DNA of 14,395 nt, from positions 1-14,395 of the forward strand of contig JBDHZU010000040.1 of assembly GCA_039812085.1 (NCBI GenBank). Reading direction: 5' to 3'. The notes beneath the pieces were generated by a model. That model saw only the letters and a program-made list of their open reading frames with translations, was not told where the DNA came from and ran no database searches. Position 1 is the stretch's first letter. Each line of letters starts with the position of its first letter. Below are positions 7,295-13,829 of this stretch, in pieces. The stretch comes from JBDHZU01 sp039812085 (GTDB taxonomy: Bacteria > Actinomycetota > Actinomycetes > S36-B12 > UBA10799). Made by a program: the position numbers and the translations under genes.

Positions 7295-8338
7295 CTACTG
7301 GCTCACTCGCGCGATCCACGTCGCGGGTTCATCGATCTCCGCCAGCGTCGGCAGATAAGCAGGCTGGGCGAAGACCTGATTGAAGCCAGCCATTCCCACG
7401 TCATCGATAACTGCGCGCACAAAGCCCGCACCACGGGAGTACTGCTGCAACTTCTCGTCCATTCCGATCGCTCGCCTGATCAAGGCGTCCTTCATCGACG
7501 GAGATGACCGACGTTGGTTGAACCGTTGCCGAATCGTGGCGACGCTCGGCACTACCCCGGGACCGACCTCGTCCATGACCACATCAGCGTGGCCTTCAAG
7601 CAGGGTCATCAACGCGGTGATGCGATCAAAGGCCTTGCGTTGCTCCGGAGATTGCATCACCTTGAGCACTCCGCTGATCCCGTCTTGCCCACGGACAACG
7701 CGCAGCACCGCACCCAGCAATTGCCGACTACGACTCAGGACTTCCCCAGCCGACGGACTAGTCCCGGCCACGATTGTCTTGACTTCAGCGGCGAAGTAAT
7801 CCGATAGCCAGGGAACGGCAGTGAATTGAACCCGGTGGGTTTCTTCATGCAGACATACCCACAGCGAGAAGTCGCGCAGGTCGAGATCGAGTTCGTCGGC
7901 GACCTTGAGGATGTTAGGAGCCACCAGCAGTAGTCGCGGGGAACTCGTCGGCGCCACCAGAGCCTCGTACTGTCCCAGCACTTTGCCGGAGACCCACCCA
8001 AGGACGGCACCAAGTTCGGCACCGGTCACTCGCGCACCAATCTGGGTTCCGAGTCCTTCGTCGCCAGCATTCTTTTCCAGCAGTGGCGCGAGGATGTAGC
8101 GGAACGATTCGACGTTGCTGGCAATCCAGGCATTGCGATCAACCACGACTGGGTCTAGCGCGTGCGGCGGTGTCACCAGACCGGTGCATTCGCTCACCGG
8201 TTGATGAGCAGAACGGGCGTAGTCACGAAGTTCTGCTACGTAGTCCCGCGCATGGTCAAGCGGCAGGACAGGCCCCTTGGGGGCAGTACGGGACCCCACT
8301 CGAACTGCCAATTCCCAGTCGACCAACTCAGTGCTCAC
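7295..8338 (-). CDS. Zincin_2 (DUF2342) family metalloprotease-like protein, 'F420 biosynthesis-associated' type
   Basis: I choose the GTG at 8338, which overlaps the dacB stop as GTGA and gives 347 residues; an in-frame GTG at 8350 is also possible. The protein carries a zincin motif HEETH at residues 164-168 within WVCLHEETHRVQF, and EGHADVVMDEV at 248-258, which could supply a third metal ligand. There is no signal peptide or clear membrane segment, so it is probably cytoplasmic. From memory it matches the actinobacterial DUF2342/Zincin_2 family, one subgroup of which is labelled 'coenzyme F420 biosynthesis-associated' because it occurs in F420-making species. No substrate is known to me and no F420 gene lies in this window. 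The position between dacB and tilS is conserved in mycobacteria. The family is well supported; protease activity is inferred from the motif. Confidence 0.88.
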   Translation of the reverse strand: MSTELVDWELAVRVGSRTAPKGPVLPLDHARDYVAELRDYARSAHQPVSECTGLVTPPHALDPVVVDRNAWIASNVESFRYILAPLLEKNAGDEGLGTQIGARVTGAELGAVLGWVSGKVLGQYEALVAPTSSPRLLLVAPNILKVADELDLDLRDFSLWVCLHEETHRVQFTAVPWLSDYFAAEVKTIVAGTSPSAGEVLSRSRQLLGAVLRVVRGQDGISGVLKVMQSPEQRKAFDRITALMTLLEGHADVVMDEVGPGVVPSVATIRQRFNQRRSSPSMKDALIRRAIGMDEKLQQYSRGAGFVRAVIDDVGMAGFNQVFAQPAYLPTLAEIDEPATWIARVSQ

Positions 8339-9684
8339 TGGCAACCACACTTCACCAGAGCCGTTGCGGCAACGTCCAACGCTGCTTCTGCGGTGAACAC
8401 GTTGGGGACCGCCGATGCCATAAACGCGAAGGCCAGCAGCCTTCCCTGAGAATCCACAGCGGTCCCAGCCAATGCACTGACTCCAGTCAAAGTGCCCGTC
8501 TTGGCACGGACCATTCCTCGACCAACCTTGTCCGCACTGGCAATAAATCGGTCGTTCAACGTTCCACTGAATCCGGCAACGGGGTCACCGGCGGGAAGTG
8601 CCCACAGGTTCGGGTTGACGTTGCGAGCTGCCGCTGAGATCAGTTCACCCAAAATCCGTGGCGGAATCCGATCCGAGCGAGCAAGTCCCGAACCATCGGA
8701 CAACGCGAGGCCAGCATCATTGATGCTCAGGTCTTGCAGGGTTTGTTTGGCGGCTTGGGTGCCGGTGTCAAAGGTGCCTGTGCCGTAACGCTTCCACCCA
8801 GCGAGGTGGGCCAACGTTTCTGCCGTCGTGTTGTCTGAATGCTCCAGCATCTGCTGCACGATCAGACTGAGCGGCGACGAACTCACTGCAGCTAGCTGAC
8901 TCGCACCATCGACTGGTGCCGCCTTCACAACATCCGCCGAGACACCGATCCCATTGGCCTTTAACCGGCCGACGAACGCTTTGGTCGTTGCCAGACTCGG
9001 GTCAGAGTTGGGGGTTCCTCCGATAAATCCTCGATCTGCCATCAAGGCAGTGATCGGCGTGATGAGCGCACCGGAGATGTAACCGGCTTCCCACTGCGGA
9101 TCGGTCGCCGGGCCACCAAACATTGAATCGTCGTACGTCACAGTGACGTTGGTGACTGAGTGGGCCTTGAGCGCAGTCGCAGTCTGCTTGGCCAACGAAC
9201 TCAAACTTGCCGTGGGGATTCCTTCCCGCTTCTTGCCTTTGACCGCAAGCAATGGATCGCCTCCGCCAACCAAGGTGATGGTGGCGTTATCGGGCGAGGC
9301 GAGCACCTTAGTAGTCAAGGTTGCGTCCGCACCCAACGCCGACAACGCGCTTGCGGCAGTTACCACTTTGGTCGTGGATGCGGGAGTGGCCGGTTGATCG
9401 GCATTCTGATTCCAGAGTTGTTGACCGGTCTGGGCATCGATCACGATTGCTTTGACATCTGGACCCAGCGCGACATCACCCAATGGACCAGCCAGTGCGA
9501 GTTGCAGCCCATTCGTGGTGGGAACGGGGGTATCGGTCGTGGGATTGAGCATGACCGAGTTTGTGACGTGAGAGTCCGTCGGAGCGGATGGCTCATCTGC
9601 AGCCGCGTGAACAGCGCTACCAATCAGCGCAACGAGCGCGAGGGCACCAACAGCAGCAGAGTGACGTCGATTTCTGCTCGCCAT
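8335..9684 (-). CDS. dacB: D-alanyl-D-alanine carboxypeptidase/endopeptidase, PBP4 (S13) family
   Basis: This is a secreted low-molecular-weight penicillin-binding protein that trims pentapeptides or cuts cross-links in peptidoglycan. Of 449 residues, about 1-28 form a signal peptide (RNRR positive end, hydrophobic core, cleavage likely near VHA-A). The penicillin-binding motifs are all present: SxxK as STTK at 103-106 (nucleophile S103), SxN as SDN at 283-285, and KTG at 395-397. Motif spacing, with a long insert between SxxK and SxN, is that of the S13 class. The ATG at 9684 has a strong ribosome binding site (AGGGGG on the minus strand). The gene begins the long leftward series, is divergent from ppa across 70 bases, and its stop overlaps the start of the Zincin_2 gene. 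The mature N-terminus has a Thr/Pro-rich linker of about 30 residues. Confidence 0.95.
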   Translation of the reverse strand: MASRNRRHSAAVGALALVALIGSAVHAAADEPSAPTDSHVTNSVMLNPTTDTPVPTTNGLQLALAGPLGDVALGPDVKAIVIDAQTGQQLWNQNADQPATPASTTKVVTAASALSALGADATLTTKVLASPDNATITLVGGGDPLLAVKGKKREGIPTASLSSLAKQTATALKAHSVTNVTVTYDDSMFGGPATDPQWEAGYISGALITPITALMADRGFIGGTPNSDPSLATTKAFVGRLKANGIGVSADVVKAAPVDGASQLAAVSSSPLSLIVQQMLEHSDNTTAETLAHLAGWKRYGTGTFDTGTQAAKQTLQDLSINDAGLALSDGSGLARSDRIPPRILGELISAAARNVNPNLWALPAGDPVAGFSGTLNDRFIASADKVGRGMVRAKTGTLTGVSALAGTAVDSQGRLLAFAFMASAVPNVFTAEAALDVAATALVKCGCQ

Positions 9685-9698
9685 GCTTCCCCCTCATC

Positions 9699-9711
9699 GT
9701 CTGCGCCAGAC
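9699..9711. promoter_or_regulatory. Inverted repeat between divergent dacB and ppa
   Basis: GTCTG-CGC-CAGAC is a perfect five-base inverted repeat in the 70-base divergent spacer. On the minus strand TAGTCT (9713-9708), a fair -10 match for dacB, overlaps it, although no matching -35 is seen. It could be an operator controlling one or both genes, or a chance repeat. Confidence 0.22.
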
Positions 9712-9754
9712 TAACGCCCAGCAACCACCCACCTTTTGAGGACTGGAGCATTCC

Positions 9755-10300
9755 GTGGAGTTTGACGTCACTATCGAGATCCCAGCCGGTAGCCGTAACA
9801 AGTACGAGCTGGATCACACGAGTGGTCGAATCCGCCTCGACCGAATGCTGTTCACTGCTACCCGCTACCCGCATGACTACGGGTTCGTGGACGACACCCT
9901 GGGCGAAGATGGCGACCCCTTGGACGCACTGGTGCTGTTGCAGGACAAGACCTTCCCCGGCTGTCTCATCCGGGTGCGCACGATCGGCATGTTCCAGATG
10001 ACCGATGAAGCCGGTGGCGATGACAAGCTGATCTGCGTTCCAGCCAATGACCCCCGCATGGAGCACATCCGGGACATCTTCCATTTGCCCGAGTTCGACC
10101 GGATGGAAATCCAACACTTCTTCGAGGTCTACAAGGATCTGGAACCCGGCAAGAGCGTCGAAGGCGCCCAGTGGGCAGACCGCGCGGCTGCCGAGGCCGA
10201 GGTCATCGCCTCCTACAAGCGTCTCAAGGATGCAGAAGCCGCCGAGGCCGAAGGTAGCGAGACCACCGATGCTGAGGGTTCTGCTCCGCCCGAGGAGTAA
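9755..10300 (+). CDS. ppa: Inorganic pyrophosphatase, family I
   Basis: This soluble magnesium-dependent enzyme hydrolyses pyrophosphate to two phosphates and so drives DNA, RNA and aminoacyl-tRNA synthesis forward. The 181-residue protein has the family signature DGDPLDA at 52-58, with metal-binding aspartates D52, D54 and D57, the substrate residues K16 and R30, the RYPHDYGFVDD stretch at 37-47 and EVYKDLEPGK at 124-133. The GTG start at 9755 has GGAG at 9745-9748 with a 6-base spacer. The last ~25 residues are an Ala/Glu-rich, probably disordered acidic tail beyond the usual core. This is the only plus-strand gene seen: divergent from dacB and convergent with the ABC permease gene, so it must have its own promoter. 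Confidence 0.97.
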   Translation: MEFDVTIEIPAGSRNKYELDHTSGRIRLDRMLFTATRYPHDYGFVDDTLGEDGDPLDALVLLQDKTFPGCLIRVRTIGMFQMTDEAGGDDKLICVPANDPRMEHIRDIFHLPEFDRMEIQHFFEVYKDLEPGKSVEGAQWADRAAAEAEVIASYKRLKDAEAAEAEGSETTDAEGSAPPEE

Positions 10301-10319
10301 ACCGCTTCAGGAATTACCT

Positions 10320-10342
10320 GCAGGCGAATACTCGCTGGCTGC
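10320..10342. terminator. Hairpin in the convergent ppa / ABC permease gap
   Basis: The 50-base gap between two facing genes holds GCAGGCGA (10320-10327), a loop ATAC, then TCGC (10332-10335) and CTGC (10339-10342). This gives an eight-pair stem with a three-base bulge. A smaller CAGG/CCTG repeat (10308-10320) lies next to it and shares base 10320. A hairpin between convergent genes could stop transcription in both directions. It lacks a T-run on either strand, so this is tentative. Confidence 0.3.
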
Positions 10343-10350
10343 CTTAGTTG

Positions 10351-11175
10351 CTAGGCGTCGCGACGCTTGAGCAACAGCGCTGCCCCAACTGCGAACACCA
10401 CGATGTAGGCGCAGAAGACGGCAACCCCCGTCCACATGCTCAAAGCATCTGACGATGTCGAACTGGACATAAATGACTGTCCGGCTTGATCCGGTAGATA
10501 TTTGATGAGCTGCTTAGTCCAGTCGAACGGCAGGATGTTGAGCATGATCGGCAAGATGAGCACCAGGCCAACCAGCGCACTAATCGCGGCGGGAGTTCGG
10601 CGCAGGATTGCTCCTAATCCAACCCCCATCAGACCAATCCCGGTCAAGTAGACCGCTGTTCCTAATACGGCCTGCCAGGAACCGGGTGAACCCAAGGACA
10701 CTCCAAGATCCTTTGTGGACAAGATCGCCTGACCGATGAGGAATGCCGCCAAGGTGGCGATAAACATCGACAAAAATGCCGCGATACCGAAGGCAATGAG
10801 CTTTGCCCACAGCACAGGCAGTCGTTTGGGAACAGCCGCAAAGGTTGCCCGGATCATCTGGTTGGGATATTCACCGCTGAAGGTGAGCACACCCAAAACA
10901 CCCATAGCCAACTGCGCCAGCAGCATTCCGCCAGTGGGTAATCCCACGAGTTGAGGCCGGATAGCTTCCTGTTGCTCCGGCGTATTCGCATCGAAGGTCG
11001 CCGCTACTCCCCAGCAGAAGAGCACACCCAAACCGACCATGAGGGCGACCGCAATGATCAGCGTCCAGTACGTCGAACGCAGTGTTCTGAGCTTGATCCA
11101 TTCCGACTTGACCACTCGAGGCAGTGTCACCTTGTAATTCGCGGGAGTAGCCGGTGTTTCGACCGTGGAACTCAT
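10351..11175 (-). CDS. ABC-2 type transporter permease
   Basis: This 274-residue membrane subunit has six likely transmembrane segments, at about residues 36-57, 80-100, 122-148, 167-190, 196-215 and 247-269. A cytoplasmic N-terminal stretch RVVKSEWIKLRTLRSTYW, just before the first segment, is typical of actinobacterial ABC-2 permeases that pair with a separate ATPase. The motif FSGEYPNQMIRATFAAVPKR at 99-118 corresponds to the conserved loop after the second helix in this family. The ATG at 11175 overlaps the ATPase stop as ATGA, so the two are made together as one exporter. The substrate cannot be read from sequence; relatives are linked to drugs, peptides or lipids. It ends 50 bases from the convergent ppa stop. 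Confidence 0.88.
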   Translation of the reverse strand: MSSTVETPATPANYKVTLPRVVKSEWIKLRTLRSTYWTLIIAVALMVGLGVLFCWGVAATFDANTPEQQEAIRPQLVGLPTGGMLLAQLAMGVLGVLTFSGEYPNQMIRATFAAVPKRLPVLWAKLIAFGIAAFLSMFIATLAAFLIGQAILSTKDLGVSLGSPGSWQAVLGTAVYLTGIGLMGVGLGAILRRTPAAISALVGLVLILPIMLNILPFDWTKQLIKYLPDQAGQSFMSSSTSSDALSMWTGVAVFCAYIVVFAVGAALLLKRRDA

Positions 11176-12125
11176 GCCTGCTCTCCTTGCGTCGGTGTGG
11201 GCGGGACAAGCAGTGCATTACCCGCACTTGCGCTGTACTCGACCGCATCACCGGTGAGTTCCATGAACGCTTCTTCCAGCGATGCCTTCTGCGGGGAAAG
11301 TTCGTGCAACACCAGCCCACGAGCAGCCGCGATCTCCCCGATCGTGGTCAACGGAAGCCCGCTCACATCAAGCCCGCCTTCGGCGTCGTCCCAAATTTCT
11401 GCCTTGGACTCCAGCAGTGCAGCCTTCAACTGATCGAGCTGCGGTGATCGCACCTTGGCGTAGTTACGTGATGCCTTGTCAATGAACTCCTGCACGGAGG
11501 TATCCGCGATTAGGCGACCTCTCCCGATCACGATGAGGTGATCGGCGGTCAATGACATCTCACTCATCAGGTGGCTGGACACAAAGACTGTCTTGCCATT
11601 GCTCGCCAAGTACTTGAGCAAGTTTCGGATCCAGAGGATTCCTTCTGGGTCCAACCCGTTGACCGGCTCGTCCAGGATCAAGATTTCTGGATCGCCCAAC
11701 AAAGCAACTGCCAAGCCAAGACGCTGACCCATACCTAACGAGAATCCACCGGCGCGCTTCTTGGCTACCTCGCGCAGACCGACGATCTCAATCACGGCAT
11801 CCACCCGACTACGCGGGATTCCGTTGGATGCTGCGATGGCATACAGGTGGTTGTACGCAGTACGTCCTGGCTGAATCGACCGCGCTTCCAGCAACGCCCC
11901 CACCGTCGACAACGGCGCAGGCAACTGCTGGTACGGCATCCCGTTGACGGTGACAGAACCTGAGGTCGGTGCATCCAGACCCAGAATCATGCGCATCGTC
12001 GTGGACTTCCCGGCACCGTTCGGGCCAAGGAATCCGGTGATCTTGCCGGGCTGCACAGAAAAACTCAGGTCATCAACGGCCTTCTTGCTGCCATAAACCT
12101 TGGTGAGGTTCTTCGCCTCAATCAC
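11172..12125 (-). CDS. ABC transporter ATP-binding protein (exporter type)
   Basis: This 317-residue ATPase partners the overlapping permease. Motifs in order are Walker A GPNGAGKST (34-42), a Q-loop region near ALLEARSIQPG (77-87), the signature FSLGMGQR (128-135; it reads LGMGQ where LSGGQ is canonical, common in this drug/lantibiotic-exporter-like class), Walker B ILILDEP (148-154) with catalytic E153, the D-loop GLDP (157-160) and the switch H185. Beyond about residue 215 there is a ~100-residue C-terminal extension as in DrrA/BcrA-like ATPases. The GTG start at 12125 has a strong ribosome binding site, GAGGAG at 12136-12131, with a 5-base spacer. It starts only 34 bases after the tRNA-Thr 3' end, so it may be read from the tRNA transcript or from a promoter inside or just behind the tRNA. 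The substrate is unknown. Confidence 0.92.
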   Translation of the reverse strand: MIEAKNLTKVYGSKKAVDDLSFSVQPGKITGFLGPNGAGKSTTMRMILGLDAPTSGSVTVNGMPYQQLPAPLSTVGALLEARSIQPGRTAYNHLYAIAASNGIPRSRVDAVIEIVGLREVAKKRAGGFSLGMGQRLGLAVALLGDPEILILDEPVNGLDPEGILWIRNLLKYLASNGKTVFVSSHLMSEMSLTADHLIVIGRGRLIADTSVQEFIDKASRNYAKVRSPQLDQLKAALLESKAEIWDDAEGGLDVSGLPLTTIGEIAAARGLVLHELSPQKASLEEAFMELTGDAVEYSASAGNALLVPPTPTQGEQA

Positions 12126-12159
12126 GCTGTCTCCTCAAACTGAGTGGACGAGATATGAA

Positions 12160-12235
12160 TGGAGCCCCAATGCGGAATCGAACCGCAGACCTTCTCATTA
12201 CGAGTGAGACGCTCTACCAACTGAGCTATTGGGGC
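12160..12235 (-). tRNA. tRNA-Thr, anticodon CGT
   Basis: This is a complete 76-nucleotide cloverleaf on the minus strand. The acceptor stem GCCCCAA pairs perfectly with TTGGGGC, the D-arm is GCTC-AGTTGGTA-GAGC, the anticodon stem is TCTCA/TGAGA with loop CTCGTAA, the variable loop is AGGTC, the T-arm is TGCGG-TTCGATT-CCGCA, the discriminator base is T, and CCA is encoded at 12162-12160. Anticodon CGT at 12202-12200 reads ACG, so this is threonine tRNA. It lies 61 bases after the peptidase gene and 34 bases before the ABC ATPase gene. It belongs to the same leftward direction as both, so processing out of a longer transcript is possible. Confidence 0.97.
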
Positions 12236-12240
12236 CAGCC

Positions 12241-12279
12241 CCGGAATGCTCCGGATGACTGCCGGACCACTCTACCGGC
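12241..12279 (-). terminator. Two tandem hairpins between the peptidase gene and tRNA-Thr
   Basis: Two perfect five-base inverted repeats lie in the 61-base gap. GCCGG (12261-12265) pairs with CCGGC (12275-12279) around a nine-base loop, and CCGGA (12241-12245) pairs with TCCGG (12250-12254) around a four-base loop. They could end the peptidase transcript or mark a processing site ahead of the tRNA 5' end. Neither is followed by a T-run on the minus strand. TAGAGT in the first loop (12274-12269) could also be a -10 box for the tRNA, without a good -35. Confidence 0.33.
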
Positions 12280-12296
12280 GGCGAGGCTCAGGTGTA

Positions 12297-13829
12297 TTAG
12301 TTGCCCATACCGCAGTTGACTCGGGCTCCGGGGGTTGTGCCTTCGAAGTAGAACTTGTCGACCGCTTGGTCCACACAATCGCTTCCGCGCATATAGGCGG
12401 TGTGTCCATCGCCGTTCCACGACACCAACGCTGCAGTGGGCATCTGGGCGGCCGTCTGGGTAGCCCATCGGTAGGGAGTGGCCGGGTCATTCACAGTTCC
12501 CACCAGCATGACCGGAGGTGCACCCTCACCGGTCATCTTCTTGGCCGCATCAGTGGCTGGTGCCGGCCAGTCGTAGCAAGGAAGGTTCCCCCACGCTAGG
12601 TCTGGGCCAAACAGTGGAGCTGATGCCTTCCATTGCGTGGCGAGTTCTTCAGTGCGTGCGACGTTCGCACGGTCAGGCCGATCCAGGCAGTTCACCCCGT
12701 ACAGCGCATCGATGGAATTACTGCTGTAGGTGCCATCCTCATTGCGACCGGTGAAACTGTCGACGATCTCTTCCAGGTCGCTGCCATCGCCGGAGAACGC
12801 CGAAGACAATGCGTCGCGCAACATAGGCCAGCCAGAGCGCTGTTCGTAGAGCGACCCAACAATGGCGTTGAAGGCCATCGCTCGGGTCAACGGTCGGCTG
12901 GTGTCGGTGGACAACGGTTTGGTTTGCAAGCTGGTGAGGAAGTCACTGATGCGCTTCATCCCGGCGGCCTGCCCATCGGGCAATGGACAGTTGCCGTGCT
13001 TAGGGCAATTCGCGACGAACCGGCTCAGTGCCAGTTGGAAACCATCTGATTGGCCTTGGGCAAGTTCGTCGTTCGTCAGATCCGGAGCGATGACTCCATC
13101 AAGGACGAACCGATCAACACTGTTGGGAAATAGGTTGATGAAGGTGAGCCCCAAGAAGGTTCCGTAGCTCTTACCGAGGTAGGAGATTTTCTTTACGCCC
13201 AAGACACCACGGATGATGTCCATGTCTTTAGCAGCCGGAACCGTTCCCACATTGGCCACCAAGGTCGCCGAACGCTCCTTGCACCCCTGACCCAAACCGT
13301 GGGCGGTATCGGTGACGGCCTTGGTTTCTTCCGCAGACCATGGGGTGCCCATGGTCGAGACAAAGTTGTCAGTCTGAGCTGCGGTCAAGCATTGAAGGGG
13401 GGTGCTTGTTCCTACCCCGCGCGGATCGAAGCCGACCACGTCGAACCGGTCGGAGACTGATGGCGACAAGAACGCGTCGTAGCTGCGCGCGAAGTCCAGT
13501 CCAGAACCGCCGGGACCACCCGGATTAACCAGCAACGGCCCGAGGCCATGAGCAGAATCGCGTGCTTTGTGTCGATTGATGTTCAGGGCAATCGTCTGAC
13601 CGTTGGGGTCGTCGTAACTCAACGGAACAGAGATCGTGGCGCATTGGAATCCGTCGTCGCAGGCCTTCCAATTGACGGTTTGCGAATAGAACCGATCGAG
13701 GTCACCCGTATGTGCCGTCGTCGTCGGTGAATCAGTTGCCGGAGATGTCGATGCCGTGAGTGAACATCCGGTCATTCCGAGGGTAAGAACCGTCGCTACG
13801 GCCAACGGTGTCATCCATTGACGTCTCAT
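12297..13829 (-). CDS. Secreted lipoprotein alpha/beta-hydrolase peptidase (tripeptidyl-aminopeptidase / Hip1-like)
   Basis: This 510-residue exported serine hydrolase probably removes short peptides from protein N-termini outside the membrane. The N-terminus is a lipoprotein signal, with a hydrophobic core at about residues 7-19 and the cleavage motif MTGC with C22. Met at the -3 position is less common than Leu. The Ser/Thr-rich linker at 23-42 is typical of surface-anchored proteins. The catalytic domain shows NPGGPGGSG at 102-110 (oxyanion region), FDPRGVG at 134-140, the nucleophile elbow GKSYG at 219-223 with S221, probable acid D448 in VNDPATPY, and H476 in GDGHTAY. The C-terminal TAP-like region is about 415-507. 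Several cysteines may form disulfides. Known relatives are the Streptomyces tripeptidyl aminopeptidases and mycobacterial Hip1/CaeA; the exact specificity cannot be read. The ATG overlaps the holB stop as ATGA. Confidence 0.9.
   Translation of the reverse strand: MRRQWMTPLAVATVLTLGMTGCSLTASTSPATDSPTTTAHTGDLDRFYSQTVNWKACDDGFQCATISVPLSYDDPNGQTIALNINRHKARDSAHGLGPLLVNPGGPGGSGLDFARSYDAFLSPSVSDRFDVVGFDPRGVGTSTPLQCLTAAQTDNFVSTMGTPWSAEETKAVTDTAHGLGQGCKERSATLVANVGTVPAAKDMDIIRGVLGVKKISYLGKSYGTFLGLTFINLFPNSVDRFVLDGVIAPDLTNDELAQGQSDGFQLALSRFVANCPKHGNCPLPDGQAAGMKRISDFLTSLQTKPLSTDTSRPLTRAMAFNAIVGSLYEQRSGWPMLRDALSSAFSGDGSDLEEIVDSFTGRNEDGTYSSNSIDALYGVNCLDRPDRANVARTEELATQWKASAPLFGPDLAWGNLPCYDWPAPATDAAKKMTGEGAPPVMLVGTVNDPATPYRWATQTAAQMPTAALVSWNGDGHTAYMRGSDCVDQAVDKFYFEGTTPGARVNCGMGN

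Noticed and set aside
8083..8637. Plus-strand open frame across the dacB / Zincin_2 junction
   Set aside because: It crosses two real genes that overlap as GTGA on the minus strand; its composition looks random.
9617..10117. Minus-strand open frame antisense to ppa
   Set aside because: It covers the dacB start and the ppa signature region in the wrong strand; no start signal.
12160..12235. tRNA-Thr as an integration site for a mobile element
   Set aside because: No integrase, no second copy of the tRNA 3' end and no foreign-looking genes are seen next to it within the window.
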